Shown: positions 28,795 to 39,643, counted from the stretch's first letter. The stretch is 64,000 bases of DNA from Gammaproteobacteria bacterium (GCA_023475025.1 JAMCWB010000004.1:62001-126000), one strand, 5' to 3'. Program-made: numbers and translations. Notes: generated from the letters alone by a model not told the origin.

Positions 28795-29808
28795 TCACAG
28801 CGCCGAACTGGCCAGTCGCTCAGCGATGCGCTGCGGCAACCCCGCCTGACTGGCCAACCAGGCACGCTCGATGGCTGCGGCAAAGGCCTGCTCACCGGCA
28901 GCACCGTGACTCTTCACTACCACACCCTGCAAACCGAGCAAGCTGGCACCATTATGCAAGGCCGGGTCATGCCGCTCACGCACTGGTGCAATCACGCGGC
29001 GCAGGAGCGGTGCAAGCCAGCGTATCAGGGGATGCTGATCCACTGCCCGGCGCATTTCAAGCTGCAGGTAATCCGCCAGGCCTTCACTGGCCTTGAGCAC
29101 TACATTACCGACAAAGCCATCGCAGACCACTACATCAGCCTGGTCGCGAAACAGCCCGTCACCCTCGACGGAGCCCACAAAGTTAAGCTGCTTGCAGTTA
29201 TGCAGTCGCTCAGCCACTTCACGCACACGCTGACTGCCCTTATGCAGTTCGGTGCCTATATTCAGCAGACCGACTCGCGGCGCCGGGTTGCCTGTCAGCT
29301 CACTGACAGCAACCGATCCCATAACAGCAAAAGAGAACAGTTGATCCGCCGTACAATCCACGTTGGCCCCCAGGTCCAGCAGGTAGCAAGCTTTGCCGGC
29401 TACCGGCAGGGCCGCCATGAATGCAGGCCGGTCGATACCCGGCAGGGTGCCCAGCACAGAGCGCGCCAGCACCATCAGCGCGCCGGTATTGCCCGCACTG
29501 AGGCAGCCAGCCGCCTGGCCATCACGCACCAGCTCGATCGCCACACGCATGGACGCATCGGTCTTGCGGCGCAACACACTGGCAGGGGAATCATCGGCAA
29601 GAATTACTTCGGAGGTATAGCGAAAACTGACACGGTCAGACGGCAACGAACAGCTACGCAGGGCACTTTCGAGGGCAGCCTGATCACCCACCAGAATGAC
29701 ATTCAACTGGGGCAAACGGGCCAAACAGCGGGCAACAGCAGGGACGATGCAGCGGGGACCGAAGTCCCCACCCATCACATCAATCGCGAGTCGGATTGAC
29801 GGGGACAA
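28795..29808 (-). CDS. plsX: Phosphate acyltransferase
   Basis: 337 aa. Makes acyl-phosphate from acyl-ACP for phospholipid synthesis. AIDVMGGDFGP at the N-terminus and SAGNTGALM are family hallmarks. The start is a TTG (29808) only 3 nt after the rpmF stop with no strong Shine-Dalgarno site, so translation is probably coupled to rpmF. Confidence 0.92.
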   Translation of the reverse strand: MSPSIRLAIDVMGGDFGPRCIVPAVARCLARLPQLNVILVGDQAALESALRSCSLPSDRVSFRYTSEVILADDSPASVLRRKTDASMRVAIELVRDGQAAGCLSAGNTGALMVLARSVLGTLPGIDRPAFMAALPVAGKACYLLDLGANVDCTADQLFSFAVMGSVAVSELTGNPAPRVGLLNIGTELHKGSQRVREVAERLHNCKQLNFVGSVEGDGLFRDQADVVVCDGFVGNVVLKASEGLADYLQLEMRRAVDQHPLIRWLAPLLRRVIAPVRERHDPALHNGASLLGLQGVVVKSHGAAGEQAFAAAIERAWLASQAGLPQRIAERLASSAL

Positions 29809-29811
29809 GAC

Positions 29812-29994
29812 TTATTCGTCGTTGTCCTTGTTGACTACCTGACGACCACGATAGAAACCGTCCGGAGACACGTGGTGACGCAGGTGAGTTTCACCGGTGG
29901 TGTTTTCCACCGACAGGGCCGGTGAGGTCAATGCATCGTGTGAACGACGCATGCCACGTGCGGAACGGGACTTTTTGTTCTGCTGTACAGCCAT
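29812..29994 (-). CDS. rpmF: 50S ribosomal protein L32
   Basis: 60 aa, basic N-terminus [20 protein letters not shown]. No zinc Cys pairs, i.e. the Cys-less L32 form. It is between yceD and plsX, the standard order. Confidence 0.96.
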   Translation of the reverse strand: MAVQQNKKSRSARGMRRSHDALTSPALSVENTTGETHLRHHVSPDGFYRGRQVVNKDNDE

Positions 29995-30014
29995 GACGTT
30001 TAAGCTCCTGAGCT

Positions 30015-30536
30015 TTAGGTATCGCGTTTCAACTTGGCCAGCACACTGAAGGGATTGGGGCGTTCTGCCGCCTCTTCCTCAGGCCCCTCATCCGGCACAA
30101 AGCCGTCGGGATGCTGACATTTATCCAACGGATGCATGGGCACTGCCGGCAAAGCCAGCAGCAGCTCTTCTTCAATCAGCGACAGAAGATTGAGCTTTTC
30201 ATCATCCACAATGACCGGTTCATAATGCCGTGGCAGCTGTTTGGCCGCCTCGTCACTGACCACAAATCCGACTTCACAGCGGCTGTCCAGTGGCAGGATT
30301 ACCCCTTCCAGACAACGCTGACAGGTCATCACTACTTGTGCCTGGTAATGCCCATGCAAAGTGGCGAGACCCTGTTCATCGCGCGCAAAGTTCAACTCGA
30401 CGCTTACTTCGTCAGTCACTGCATTGACGGCAGCCAACAGACGCGGCAAACGATCGGCGCTGATTGCCCCCTGCAGGGCGACGCCGCGATCCGCCAGCCG
30501 GCGCGGATCAATGAATTCAGGTATGGGTCCAGACAT
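30015..30536 (-). CDS. yceD: YceD (DUF177) family protein
   Basis: 173 aa. Contains [16 protein letters not shown] and a later Cys (LDKCQHPDG), the typical YceD Cys pattern. Associated with ribosome/23S rRNA accumulation in other bacteria and plants; the exact function is not settled. First gene of the yceD-rpmF-plsX run, 20 nt before rpmF. Confidence 0.9.
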   Translation of the reverse strand: MSGPIPEFIDPRRLADRGVALQGAISADRLPRLLAAVNAVTDEVSVELNFARDEQGLATLHGHYQAQVVMTCQRCLEGVILPLDSRCEVGFVVSDEAAKQLPRHYEPVIVDDEKLNLLSLIEEELLLALPAVPMHPLDKCQHPDGFVPDEGPEEEAAERPNPFSVLAKLKRDT

Positions 30537-30645
30537 AAGCGCGCAATTCTAGGGAGCAGCGCGCCTACTGTCAAAGCTATTTGACGCCAAAGGTCGGATT
30601 TTTCTCGTTACACTGGTCACTTGCAACCCAAAACGGAGTTTTACA

Positions 30646-31224
30646 ATGCCCGATCTGCTGCTGGCATCAAGCTCGCCCTGGCGCCGCGAACTGCTTGCCC
30701 GTCTGGGGCTGCCATTTGCGTGTGCCAGCCCGGACATAGATGAAAGCCCCTTACCCGGTGAAAACGCCGAAACCCTCTGTCTGCGCCTGGCGGAAGCTAA
30801 AGCACGCGCATTGGCAGCGGATTACCCACAACACCTGATTATCGGCTCTGACCAGGTACTCCTGCTCGACGGCGAAGCCGTCAGCAAACCGGGCAATCAC
30901 GCCGCTGCCGTCAGGCAACTGCAGCTGTGCAGCGGTCGCCGCATTCGCTTCAGTACCGCTATCTGCCTGCTGAATAGCCGCAGCGGCCATATTCAACAGG
31001 CCGTTGAGCCTTTCGATGTTGTCTTCCGTGAACTGGATAACGCCAGCATTGAGCGCTACTTGCTAGCAGAACAGCCCTATGACTGTGCCGGCAGCTTCAA
31101 ATCAGAAGGCCTGGGTATCAGCCTGTTCGAGTCACTGCAGGGCGAGGACCCGAACAGTCTGATCGGCCTGCCGCTGATCAGACTCTGCACGATGTTGCGC
31201 AATGAAGGCCTGCAACTACCCTGA
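30646..31224 (+). CDS. yceF: Maf-like nucleotide pyrophosphatase (YceF type)
   Basis: 192 aa. Starts LLLASSSPWRRELLARLG, with IIGSDQVLLLDGE and YDCAGSFKSEGLG. YceF enzymes hydrolyse 7-methyl-GTP; dTTP/UTP-type Maf enzymes are the alternative. Divergent from yceD, with a 109-bp gap. Confidence 0.88.
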   Translation: MPDLLLASSSPWRRELLARLGLPFACASPDIDESPLPGENAETLCLRLAEAKARALAADYPQHLIIGSDQVLLLDGEAVSKPGNHAAAVRQLQLCSGRRIRFSTAICLLNSRSGHIQQAVEPFDVVFRELDNASIERYLLAEQPYDCAGSFKSEGLGISLFESLQGEDPNSLIGLPLIRLCTMLRNEGLQLP

Positions 31225-31238
31225 CGCAGGCCAGCCGC

Positions 31239-32240
31239 TCAACGAATCACCGGTCCACTGAGCCCAAGGTGCACTGCCAGGGTATTACCCACAGTGGTAC
31301 CCAGCTGGCGGGTAAAGCGCTCAAAGGGTGACTCGCGGTAGGTAAAGTCTGCGGTCTTTTCAACGCCGACCAACTCGCGCGCCACCATGGAGGTACTACC
31401 CAGCCCATCAATCAGTCCCAGCTCAAGTGCTTGCTCGCCATTCCAGATAAGGCCGGTAAACAGCTCATCGTTATCGGCCAGCCGGTCGCCACGCCCTGCT
31501 TTTACCCGCTCGATAAACTGCTGATGGGTGTTATCCAGCACCTCTTCCCAGAACTGGCGCTCATCCTCACGCTCAGGCTGGAAGGGATCAAGAAAGGCCT
31601 TGTGCTCACCGGAGGTGTAGGTGCGCCGCTCGATACCCAGCTTGTCCAGCGTACCGACAAAACCGAAACCGGCCGCAGTCACACCGATAGAGCCAACCAG
31701 GCTGGAGCGATCGGCATAAATCTCGTCCGCCGCAGCCGCAATATAGTAGGCCCCTGAAGCACCCAGGTCGGTAATCACTGCGTACAAGGGGATATCTGGA
31801 TGCTCAGCCCGCAAGCGCCGGATCTCGTCATAGATATAACCCGACTGCACCGGGCTACCACCAGGGCTATTGATGCGCATGACAATGCCACGCGTGTTCT
31901 CATTCTCAAAGGCCCGGCGCAAACTGGTCACCAGGTTATCGGCACTGGCCTGCTGCTGATCGGCAATGATGCCGCGCACCTCAATCACAGCTGTATGCGG
32001 CCCCGTCGACCGACTGGTCGAATCCATCCCGCCCAGCGGTGAAAAAATCATTACCGCGCCAAACAGGTATAAAAAGGTCAGGCTTTTGAAAAAGATACCC
32101 CAGCGTCGGGCACGACGCTGCTCCTGCAAGGAAGCTTGCAGGGTATTTTCCAGCAATTTCCAGGCTTTGGCGTCTTCCTTGCTGGCCTGCGCCTGCTGCG
32201 TGCTGATCATTTCACCCTGCGTCCACCGATCTGATGACAT
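31239..32240 (-). CDS. sppA: S49-family signal peptide peptidase
   Basis: 333 aa, short (single-domain) SppA. One membrane anchor (FFKSLTFLYLFGAVMIF, about 50-66). The nucleophile Ser is in LGASGAYYIAAAA and the general-base Lys in YTSGEHKAFLDPF. AAGGAG precedes the start. It is 9 nt after the HAD gene, same strand. Confidence 0.9.
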   Translation of the reverse strand: MSSDRWTQGEMISTQQAQASKEDAKAWKLLENTLQASLQEQRRARRWGIFFKSLTFLYLFGAVMIFSPLGGMDSTSRSTGPHTAVIEVRGIIADQQQASADNLVTSLRRAFENENTRGIVMRINSPGGSPVQSGYIYDEIRRLRAEHPDIPLYAVITDLGASGAYYIAAAADEIYADRSSLVGSIGVTAAGFGFVGTLDKLGIERRTYTSGEHKAFLDPFQPEREDERQFWEEVLDNTHQQFIERVKAGRGDRLADNDELFTGLIWNGEQALELGLIDGLGSTSMVARELVGVEKTADFTYRESPFERFTRQLGTTVGNTLAVHLGLSGPVIR

Positions 32241-32249
32241 GCGTGCTCC

Positions 32250-32927
32250 TTAAACACTGACACCCTGAGCCTGCTCGCGCATGACCCAATGGTAGAAATC
32301 ACTGAAGGCATCCAGGCAATGCTCTGGCTCGCAGGCCATCAGCTGCTCTCGACTCATCGCCCCGTAGCTGACCGCAACCGGACGCACGCCCGCATTATGG
32401 GCCATTTGCAGATCAAAGACACTGTCACCCAACATCAGGGCCTGCTCTGAGGGGGTATCCAATTGATACAGGATTTGAGCAAGCATCAGCGGATCGGGCT
32501 TGCTCAAGGTTTCGTCAGCACAGCGGGTGGCATCAAAAAAATCGCCCAGGCCATGCTGATCAAGAACCCGCGCCAGGCCTCGACGCTTCTTGCCGGTCGC
32601 TACGGCCAGCTTGAAGCCAGCGCGGCGAAAAGTATCCAGCGCGTCCCGCACCCCTTCAAACAAGGGTGAGGGCTGCTCCTCAAGAGCCAGATAATGTCGA
32701 CCGTAGGCCTCACCCAGCCTGTCTACCCGACGCGGATCATCCATGTCCGGGTACAACACAGCAATGGCCTCAGGCAGACCCAGGCCAATAATCCCTCTGA
32801 TCGCCTGCGTCGAGACCGGCGGCAAACGCAGTTCATCGGCGGCGCGTTGCATCGAGATGACAATCTTTTCAATCGAATTGGCCAGCGTCCCGTCCCAGTC
32901 GAAGATCAAGGTCTTGAGCTCAGCCAT
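32250..32927 (-). CDS. HAD-IA family hydrolase (Gph-like)
   Basis: 225 aa. Motif [11 protein letters not shown], motif II/III region [14 protein letters not shown] and motif [15 protein letters not shown]. Looks like a phosphoglycolate phosphatase relative, but the substrate is not determined. Overlaps rluC by 8 nt. Confidence 0.85.
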   Translation of the reverse strand: MAELKTLIFDWDGTLANSIEKIVISMQRAADELRLPPVSTQAIRGIIGLGLPEAIAVLYPDMDDPRRVDRLGEAYGRHYLALEEQPSPLFEGVRDALDTFRRAGFKLAVATGKKRRGLARVLDQHGLGDFFDATRCADETLSKPDPLMLAQILYQLDTPSEQALMLGDSVFDLQMAHNAGVRPVAVSYGAMSREQLMACEPEHCLDAFSDFYHWVMREQAQGVSV

Positions 32928-33882
32928 CGGTCAACCTCCGTACCGTCGCATCCCACTGCCGCCCGGGCTCAGCGCGCAATTCAAGCCGCTGACCATCAGG
33001 CAGCTCGACCGCCAGAGAGACTGCGTGCAGGAACAGCCGCTTGCCACCCAATTCGCGAATCTGCCGGGAAAACTCATCATCACCGTACTTGGCGTCACCG
33101 GCAATCGGATGCCCGGCATGCCTGGCATGCACCCGGATCTGATGCGTGCGCCCGGTGATCGGCCGCGCTTCAACAAGGGTCGCCAGATCACCAAAGCGCT
33201 GCACCACGGAAAACTCGGTAAGTGACGGCTTGCCCTCGGTATTGACCTCGACCATGCGCTCACCCGAGCGCAGATTGTTTTTCTGCAGCGGCGCCTGCAC
33301 CCGCTTGGTCGCGGTCGGCCAACGGCCCTTGACCAGTGCCAGGTAGCGCTTGTCGACCCCACCCTCGTTACGCAAGGCCGCATGCAGATGGCGCAACATG
33401 CTGCGGCGCTTGGCAATCATCAGACAACCAGAGGTGTCGCGATCGAGCCGATGCACCAGCTCCAGCTGCTGGCAGTCCGGCCGCAACTGGCGCATGGCCT
33501 CAATCACACCGAAATGCAAGCCACTACCACCATGAACCGCCAGCCCGGCTGGCTTGTTGACCACAATCAATGCCTTGTCTTCGTAGATGATGGCATCTTC
33601 CAGAGCGGTCAGAATGCCCTGCCCGACCAGCACCGGCTCGTCAGCCTCCGGCAGACGCACCGGCGGGATGCGCAGGAGGTCACCGACCTGCAGCTTGTAA
33701 TCAGGCTTGATCCGACCTTTATTGATACGCACTTCACCCTTGCGCAAAATCCGGTAGATCAGGGTTTTCGGTGCGCCCTTGAGGCGAGTGATCAAAAAAT
33801 TGTCGACACGCTGCCCGGCCTGCTCGGCCGAAATGGTTTCAAACTGCACCTGGGCAGGGGAATTGCTGGCTGTTTCTTTCAT
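32920..33882 (-). CDS. rluC: 23S rRNA pseudouridine(955/2504/2580) synthase
   Basis: S4 RNA-binding domain ([12 protein letters not shown]...[14 protein letters not shown]), then the RluA-family catalytic domain with the Asp in [15 protein letters not shown]. 320 aa from ATG 33882. In-frame starts at 33897 and 33918 are possible, and no strong Shine-Dalgarno signal separates them. Divergent from rne. Confidence 0.92.
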   Translation of the reverse strand: MKETASNSPAQVQFETISAEQAGQRVDNFLITRLKGAPKTLIYRILRKGEVRINKGRIKPDYKLQVGDLLRIPPVRLPEADEPVLVGQGILTALEDAIIYEDKALIVVNKPAGLAVHGGSGLHFGVIEAMRQLRPDCQQLELVHRLDRDTSGCLMIAKRRSMLRHLHAALRNEGGVDKRYLALVKGRWPTATKRVQAPLQKNNLRSGERMVEVNTEGKPSLTEFSVVQRFGDLATLVEARPITGRTHQIRVHARHAGHPIAGDAKYGDDEFSRQIRELGGKRLFLHAVSLAVELPDGQRLELRAEPGRQWDATVRRLTDG

Positions 33883-33909
33883 TTGCGCATGATACATTTT
33901 TTCATCTAA

Positions 33910-33938
33910 TTGAAGCACTTAAAAAATACTGCTATATT
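33910..33938 (+). promoter_or_regulatory. Candidate sigma70 promoter of rne
   Basis: TTGAAG (33910-33915), 17-nt spacer, TATATT (33933-33938). It predicts a start near 33945 and an rne leader of about 470 nt. It overlaps the likely rluC control region. Confidence 0.6.
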
Positions 33939-33944
33939 CCGCAA

Positions 33945-34413
33945 AGCTGCTATAACCGCAGCCGGGGAAATACCGACCACGTGCAGACACGGGTTGCGTC
34001 CCCAGAAATACTGTCAGACGGGCGCTGCTGGCGCCGATCAGGAAGTGCCCCGCCCGCTGACCACAGAAGCCCCGCCCCAATTGGCGGGTCATTTTAACCC
34101 GCTCTCCGGACAGTCGACGAGCGGCACCCGATTCAGATGGGTAAGTGTATAGGTGGAGATGTACAGTATCAGGATGATGTGACGCGTGCCGACATGACCA
34201 TTAAATGTCCCCGTCCCAATCCGGCTGATTCCTCCATTAAGACGTTTTTCTGTACTCGCCAGACACAGCTAGTCAGCGCCCTGCCACGGCATTGCGCGAA
34301 CACTGCAAAAGGGCAAGGTTGGCCCAAACAGAAACACACCTGACACCTAACGGAAGAGTCGCAGGTGCCGTACTCGTGTGCTCCGGACAGCATCGGAAAC
34401 ACAACGGTACTTC
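33945..34413 (+). promoter_or_regulatory. Long structured 5' leader of rne
   Basis: No gene fits this 495-bp rluC-rne gap. Visible stems: GGCGC/GCGCC (34021-34035), CCCGCC/GGCGGG (34071-34088, 6-nt loop) and CCGCTC/GAGCGG (34099-34124). RNase E genes carry long leaders through which RNase E autoregulates its own mRNA; Pseudomonas has a described leader class (rne-II) that this probably belongs to. Confidence 0.6.
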
Positions 34414-37400
34414 ATGAAAAGAATGCTGATTAACGCAACTCAACCCGAAGAGTTGCGTGTTGCTCTTGTCGACGGCCAGCGCCTGTATGATCTCGATATC
34501 GAGTCTGGCGCCCGCGAACAGAAAAAGGCCAATATCTACAAAGGCCGCATCACCCGCGTCGAACCCAGCCTGGAAGCCGCTTTTGTCGACTTTGGCTCTG
34601 AGCGTCACGGCTTTCTGCCGCTGAAAGAAATTGCCCGCGAATACTTCTCCAAGCAGCCGGAAGGCCGCGCCAACATCAAGGAAGTGATCAAGGAAGGCCA
34701 GGAAGTCATTGTCCAGGTCGACAAGGAAGAGCGTGGCAACAAGGGTGCGGCATTGACCACCTACGTCAGCCTGGCTGGCCGCTACCTGGTATTGATGCCG
34801 AACAATCCGCGCGCCGGTGGCATCTCCCGCCGCATTGAAGGCGAAGAGCGCAACGAGCTGCGCGAAGCGTTGAACAGCCTCAATGTCCCCGCCGATATGG
34901 GCATGATCGTCCGTACCGCCGGCCTTGGCCGCAGTGCCGAAGAGCTGCAATGGGACCTGGATTACCTGCTGCAACTCTGGGATGCGATCAAGTCTGCGTC
35001 AGAAAAATCAGCGCCCTTCCTGATCTATCAGGAAAGCAATGTGATCATTCGCGCCATCCGTGATTATCTGCGCCAGGACATCGGTGAAGTACTGATCGAC
35101 AATCCCTCGGTACGCGACGACGCCATGGCATTCATTGATCAGGTGATGCCGCAGTTCGCCAGCAAGATCAAACTCTACGAAGACAGCGTGCCGCTGTTCA
35201 ATCGCTTCCAGATCGAAAGCCAGATCGAAACCGCCTTCGAGCGTGAAGTCAAACTGCCCTCCGGTGGCTCGATCGTTATTGACCACACTGAAGCTCTGGT
35301 CTCCATCGATATCAACTCTGCGCGCGCCACCAAGGGCGGCGACATTGAAGAGACGGCGCTGAACACCAATCTGGAAGCTGCCGAAGAAATCGCCCGTCAG
35401 TTGCGCCTGCGTGATATCGGCGGCCTGATCGTGATCGACTTTATCGACATGACACCGGCCCGCAATCAGCGTGCTGTGGAAGACCGCATGCGCCAGAGCC
35501 TTGAGGCCGACCGCGCCCGTGTTCAGGTTGGTCGCATCTCACGCTTTGGCCTGCTGGAAATGTCCCGCCAACGCCTGCGCCCGTCACTTGGCGAAACCAG
35601 CGGCATCGTTTGCCCACGCTGTAACGGTCGCGGCACTATCCGTGACGTTGAGTCCCTGTCACTCTCGGTTCTGCGCCTGATCGAAGAAGAGGCCCTGAAG
35701 GACCGTACCGCCGAAGTGCGTGCCCACGTACCTGTGGCCGTGGCCACCTTCTTGCTGAATGAAAAGCGTGAGGCCCTTGCCGCCACCGAACAGCGCACCC
35801 GCGTGCGCATTCTGGTGCTGCCCAGCGAGCATATGGTCACCCCGCACTTTGATGTCCAGCGCCTGCGCGATGACAGCGAAGCGGTCATGAACGCTGAAAG
35901 CAGTTACAGCATGAGTACCGAAGCCGAGACTGAAGAGCCAACCCCGGTCAGCCAGACCAAAGCGATTGTGCGCCCGGAAGCGGCCGTCAAGCGGATCGAA
36001 CCAACCCGCCCGGCACCCAGCGCAGCCGCACCCGCAGCACCCATTGCTGCCACCCAGGCCGTGCAAGCGAATCAACCTGGCCTGTTCAAGGGCCTGATCA
36101 AGTCACTGGTAGGCTTGTTCGCCGCCGACCAGAATGAAGCTGAAGACAGCAACAACCAGGCCGCCAAACCCAGGGCAGAGGAAGAGGCGCGCAAGAACCG
36201 CAACAATCGTAGCGGTACCGAGCGTCGCAACAACCGAAATCGTCGCCCCCGCAACGAACGAGCAGATCGCAACGACACGGATAACGCCAAGCAGGCTGCC
36301 AGCAGCCCGGCACGCAGCGAAGCACCAAGCGAGAAGCGCGACAACAGTAGCGAAGAACGCCCACAAGGCCGTCGCCGTCGTCGTGCACCCAGCGGTGCCA
36401 GCAACGCGGCCGCCGTTACCGACGGCGAACAGAGCAATGAAGCCCGTCAGGCCAAGCCAGCACCGGCTCAGGAGCGCCGGCCACGCAAGGAAGCCAATGA
36501 CGAGGTCGACAATGAGGCCGTTAAGCAAGCCGACACCGGCTCAGAAGAGTCAAGCGAGGGCGAACGCCCACGTCGCCGCTCGCGCAACAGCCAGCGTCGT
36601 CGCAATAACCGCCGCCGCGCTTCTCAGGATGACAATCAGTCCACCGAGAACTCAAGCGAGCAAGCCGAGCAGACTGATCAGTCCAGCGCCACTGCCGACA
36701 ATACCGCCAAAAGCGACAAGGCAGAGCAAGCGCCGGTAACCGACCTGCAGAAGCCGGTAGAAGCCAGCTTGAACCAGGCCGCCGATCAGGCTGAAGCCAG
36801 CATTGAGCAAGCGGTCGATGCCTTTGCCCAGGCACAGCCCCAGGAAACTGACGTCGAGCCCAGCGACAAGGCACCAACCACCGCCAAGACTGCAGACCAG
36901 GCAGACAGCGAGCAGGCTCAAGTATCCGCTGATACCGCTACCGAGGTTGAGGAAACACCAGCACCTGTTGCCAAGCCTCGCCGCGAGCGCGGTCAGCGCC
37001 GGGAACGTCCAGCCAAGCCAGCTGCGAGCGAAGCGGAGACCAGCACGCAGCAAGCTAATGAGGATAAACCGGTCACGTCTGACAGCAGCAACGCCACTGC
37101 AGCAACGCCAGCAACCGATACCGCAAGCACTGCAAGCGAGCCTGAAGCAGCCAGCGAGGCCCTCGCACCTACTGTCAGCATCAGCGCCCAACAGCCTGCC
37201 GAGGCCGAGACTGCGCCTGAAGTCAAGGTGCAGGCCGACCCGGCTCCGGTAGCTGAAGAACCTGTTGCTGCTAAGGTCGAGGAGCCAGCCAAGCCTGCCG
37301 CCGAGGCACCTGCCTTGACCGCATCGGGTCGCGCCTTCAATGACCCGCGCGAGATTCGCCGCCGCCGCGAAGAGGAAAAGCGCAAAGCCGCCGAACAGGC

Positions 37401-37716
37401 CAGCGCATCCGCTCAAGCTGAGGCAGAAGCTGCAGCACTGGCCCAGCCCGCCGAGGCCGACACAGCAGAAGCCGCAACGACCAGCCAGCCGGCAACTGAC
37501 ACGCAAGCTGAGGAAGAAGCAAAAGCACAGGCAGGCAAGACACCTGAGCCCACTGCCGATGCTGCAGCCAGTGATCAGCAAGCCCTCGACAACGCCCCTG
37601 AGCAGCGTGAGGCCAAGCCGGCAGCCGCGCCACAGCAAAGCGCCTTGCCGATTGATAGCGGCGAGCAGAGAGCCGATACAACTGCGTCATCTGAGTCAGA
37701 TGACAAGCGCAGCTGA
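34414..37716 (+). CDS. rne: Ribonuclease E
   Basis: 1100 aa, core of the RNA degradosome. The catalytic half (1-about 520) has the S1 domain, magnesium Asp residues in [13 protein letters not shown] and [11 protein letters not shown], and the zinc link CPRCNGRG. The C-terminal half (about 520-1100) is low-complexity, with Arg-rich blocks ([26 protein letters not shown]) that should bind RNA, among Ala/Glu/Gln-rich acidic stretches. A membrane-binding amphipathic segment may be [17 protein letters not shown] (about 550). Start MKRMLINAT; the Shine-Dalgarno site is poor, consistent with leader control. Confidence 0.96.
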   Translation: MKRMLINATQPEELRVALVDGQRLYDLDIESGAREQKKANIYKGRITRVEPSLEAAFVDFGSERHGFLPLKEIAREYFSKQPEGRANIKEVIKEGQEVIVQVDKEERGNKGAALTTYVSLAGRYLVLMPNNPRAGGISRRIEGEERNELREALNSLNVPADMGMIVRTAGLGRSAEELQWDLDYLLQLWDAIKSASEKSAPFLIYQESNVIIRAIRDYLRQDIGEVLIDNPSVRDDAMAFIDQVMPQFASKIKLYEDSVPLFNRFQIESQIETAFEREVKLPSGGSIVIDHTEALVSIDINSARATKGGDIEETALNTNLEAAEEIARQLRLRDIGGLIVIDFIDMTPARNQRAVEDRMRQSLEADRARVQVGRISRFGLLEMSRQRLRPSLGETSGIVCPRCNGRGTIRDVESLSLSVLRLIEEEALKDRTAEVRAHVPVAVATFLLNEKREALAATEQRTRVRILVLPSEHMVTPHFDVQRLRDDSEAVMNAESSYSMSTEAETEEPTPVSQTKAIVRPEAAVKRIEPTRPAPSAAAPAAPIAATQAVQANQPGLFKGLIKSLVGLFAADQNEAEDSNNQAAKPRAEEEARKNRNNRSGTERRNNRNRRPRNERADRNDTDNAKQAASSPARSEAPSEKRDNSSEERPQGRRRRRAPSGASNAAAVTDGEQSNEARQAKPAPAQERRPRKEANDEVDNEAVKQADTGSEESSEGERPRRRSRNSQRRRNNRRRASQDDNQSTENSSEQAEQTDQSSATADNTAKSDKAEQAPVTDLQKPVEASLNQAADQAEASIEQAVDAFAQAQPQETDVEPSDKAPTTAKTADQADSEQAQVSADTATEVEETPAPVAKPRRERGQRRERPAKPAASEAETSTQQANEDKPVTSDSSNATAATPATDTASTASEPEAASEALAPTVSISAQQPAEAETAPEVKVQADPAPVAEEPVAAKVEEPAKPAAEAPALTASGRAFNDPREIRRRREEEKRKAAEQASASAQAEAEAAALAQPAEADTAEAATTSQPATDTQAEEEAKAQAGKTPEPTADAAASDQQALDNAPEQREAKPAAAPQQSALPIDSGEQRADTTASSESDDKRS

Positions 37717-37730
37717 TCAAGGCTGAAGCA

Positions 37731-37768
37731 ATACAAACAGGGGCGCTTATGCGCCCCTGTTTGTATCT
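37731..37768 (+). terminator. Terminator hairpin after rne
   Basis: A 16-bp perfect stem (37731-37746/37751-37766) with loop TTAT. The A-rich 5' side and T-rich 3' side (TGTTTGTAT) lie inside the stem. Confidence 0.8.
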
Positions 37769-37847
37769 GCAAGCCCGGCTTACACAACACAGCCACGCTG
37801 AATCGGTTATGCTCTGGGCTTTACTGCCATAGCGGAATACCTCAGTC

Positions 37848-38654
37848 ATGCCAGATATCCAGCTTAACGGTCATCGCCTGCACTATACCGACCAGGGCCA
37901 GGGGCCGGTCGTCCTGTTGATCCACGGCCTTGGTTCCAGCGGTATGGACTGGGAATATCAGCTGCCGGCGCTCACACCCCATTATCGGGTACTGACGCTG
38001 GATATGCTGGGCCACGGGCAGAGTGAAAAACCCATTCACGGTTACAGCATCCAGGCTTTTGCCGACGACACCCTGGCTTTTATCCAGCAAATGGACCTGC
38101 AACAGCCCCACATCGTGGGTATCTCCATGGGCGGCATGATTGCCTTTCAACTGGCGGTTGACCACCCGGAGATCCCTGCCAGCCTGACCATTGTAAACAG
38201 CGGCCCTGAGGTAGTACCACGCAGCTTTGCGGATTACCGCATGGCCGGCAAACGACTGTTTTTCGCCCATGTATTGCCATTGAAGACAGTTTCACGCGGA
38301 CTGGCCCGCCTGCTCTTCCCCAAGCCCGAGCAAACAGAACTGCGCAGCAAGTTCGAGCAACGCTGGCAAAGCAATTTTCGCCCGGCTTACCTGGGCTCGA
38401 TGCGCGCCATTGTTGGCTGGAGTGTACGTGACCGCCTAGCTTCGATTCAGTGCCCGGTACTGGTGGTGTGCGCTGATCAGGATTACACCCCGGTTGAGCA
38501 GAAGCGAGCCTATGTCGCTGAGCTGGCCAATGCCCAGCTGAAAGTGGTGAGCGATTCACGCCACGCTACGCCGGTTGACCAGCCGGAGGTATTCAATACA
38601 CTGCTGCTGGACTTTCTTGGCGCTCATGCCGCTGCCGATCAACCATCCCTGTAA
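37848..38654 (+). CDS. Alpha/beta hydrolase
   Basis: 268 aa. Oxyanion HGLGSSG (about 27), nucleophile Ser in VGISMGGMIAF (about 95), acid Asp in VCADQDYTPVE and His in DSRHATPVDQP. Substrate unknown; the family includes esterases and C-C hydrolases. It is 17 nt upstream of the cyclophilin gene and may share its transcript. Confidence 0.85.
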   Translation: MPDIQLNGHRLHYTDQGQGPVVLLIHGLGSSGMDWEYQLPALTPHYRVLTLDMLGHGQSEKPIHGYSIQAFADDTLAFIQQMDLQQPHIVGISMGGMIAFQLAVDHPEIPASLTIVNSGPEVVPRSFADYRMAGKRLFFAHVLPLKTVSRGLARLLFPKPEQTELRSKFEQRWQSNFRPAYLGSMRAIVGWSVRDRLASIQCPVLVVCADQDYTPVEQKRAYVAELANAQLKVVSDSRHATPVDQPEVFNTLLLDFLGAHAAADQPSL

Positions 38655-38671
38655 TCGAAAGAGACTGCACC

Positions 38672-39238
38672 ATGCTGAAAACCCTGCTTGCCTGCCTGAC
38701 TACGCTATTGCTGCTTGTCAGCCCCTTGTCCGCTGCTGACAACACCCAACCGCAAGTCACTCTGCATACCAACCTGGGCGAAATCACGCTGTCATTGAAT
38801 GCCGAGAAGGCGCCAATCAGCGTGGCCAATTTCTTGCGCTATGTTGATGCCGGCCACTATGAGGGACTGATCTTTCACCGGGTGATTCCGGGCTTCATGA
38901 TCCAGGGCGGCGGCTTTACCCCGGATATGCGCCAGCGTGATACCGCTGCTCCGATCAAGAATGAAGCCGACAATGGCCTGAAGAACCGTCGCTACACTGT
39001 CGCCATGGCCCGCACCAATGTGCTGGACAGTGCTACCAGTCAGTTTTTTATCAATGTCAGCAACAATAGTTTTCTTGACCATAGCGAGGACAGCTTCGGC
39101 TATGCTGTGTTTGGTGAGGTAGTGGATGGTCAGCACGTGGTTGAGACCATCGCCAAGGTGCCGACTGGAATGCAGGGCAGTCACGGTGATGTGCCGCGCA
39201 ATCCGGTGGTTATCGAGCGCGTCAGCCGGGTTGAATGA
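38672..39238 (+). CDS. Exported cyclophilin-type peptidyl-prolyl isomerase
   Basis: 188 aa. Sec signal peptide (MLKTLLACLTTLLLLVSPLS, cleaved near SAAD), so periplasmic. Active-site FHRVIPGFMIQGGGF and SQFFINVSNN. A PpiA-type fold helper. Confidence 0.9.
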   Translation: MLKTLLACLTTLLLLVSPLSAADNTQPQVTLHTNLGEITLSLNAEKAPISVANFLRYVDAGHYEGLIFHRVIPGFMIQGGGFTPDMRQRDTAAPIKNEADNGLKNRRYTVAMARTNVLDSATSQFFINVSNNSFLDHSEDSFGYAVFGEVVDGQHVVETIAKVPTGMQGSHGDVPRNPVVIERVSRVE

Positions 39239-39253
39239 GGCTCTGACAGACAC

Positions 39254-39281
39254 AAAAAAGCCGGCGTGAGCCGGCTTTTTT
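39254..39281. terminator. Bidirectional terminator, cyclophilin gene / tRNA operon
   Basis: AAAAAAGCCGGC, loop GTGA, GCCGGCTTTTTT. It has a T-tract on both strands, so it ends the + strand cyclophilin transcript and the - strand tRNA operon, whose last gene ends 6 bp away. Confidence 0.92.
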
Positions 39282-39287
39282 GTTTAA

Positions 39288-39363
39288 TGGTGGAGCTAAG
39301 CGGGATCGAACCGCTGACCTCCTGCATGCCATGCAGGCGCTCTCCCAGCTGAGCTATAGCCCC
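39288..39363 (-). tRNA. tRNA-Ala (GGC), second copy of operon
   Basis: 76 nt including encoded CCA. Acceptor GGGGCTA/TAGCTCC, anticodon loop ATGGCAT giving GGC, T arm GGTTCGATCC. Identical to the copy at 39568-39643. Confidence 0.97.
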
Positions 39364-39406
39364 GTGGTCTTGCGACCCTGCCACCAGACATCATGGCAGT
39401 AATAAA

Positions 39407-39482
39407 TGGCGTCCCCTAGGGGACTCGAACCCCTGTTACCGCCGTGAAAGGGCGGTGTCCTAGGCCACTAGACGAAGGGGAC
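39407..39482 (-). tRNA. tRNA-Glu (TTC)
   Basis: 76 nt with encoded CCA. Acceptor GTCCCCT/AGGGGAC, anticodon loop CTTTCAC giving TTC, T arm GGTTCGAGTCC. Lies between the two tRNA-Ala genes. Charged by the GltX encoded at 9.8-11.3 kb. Confidence 0.97.
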
Positions 39483-39567
39483 GCAAACCCTTCTGATTCA
39501 TCCTTTGCTGGTAAGGACAAACCCTAGATTAAAACAGGTCAATGAACGAGTCACTGACCTAAAAACG

Positions 39568-39643
39568 TGGTGGAGCTAAGCGGGATCGAACCGCTGACCT
39601 CCTGCATGCCATGCAGGCGCTCTCCCAGCTGAGCTATAGCCCC
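39568..39643 (-). tRNA. tRNA-Ala (GGC), first copy of operon
   Basis: 76 nt with encoded CCA, same sequence as the copy at 39288-39363. First gene after the promoter at 39662-39690. Confidence 0.97.

Noticed and set aside
28264-29799. 511-codon + strand open frame over fabD/plsX
   Set aside because: Opposite strand to two certain genes; sequence is basic and motif-free.
36652-37638. Cys/Gly/Leu-rich open frame antisense to the rne C-terminal half
   Set aside because: Follows from the Ala/Glu/Gln-rich repetitive codons of RNase E read backwards.
39288-39363. Reading the tRNA anticodon as GCC (Gly)
   Set aside because: That arises from reading the loop on the + strand; the gene is on the - strand, where the loop gives GGC (Ala), and the acceptor arm is that of tRNA-Ala.
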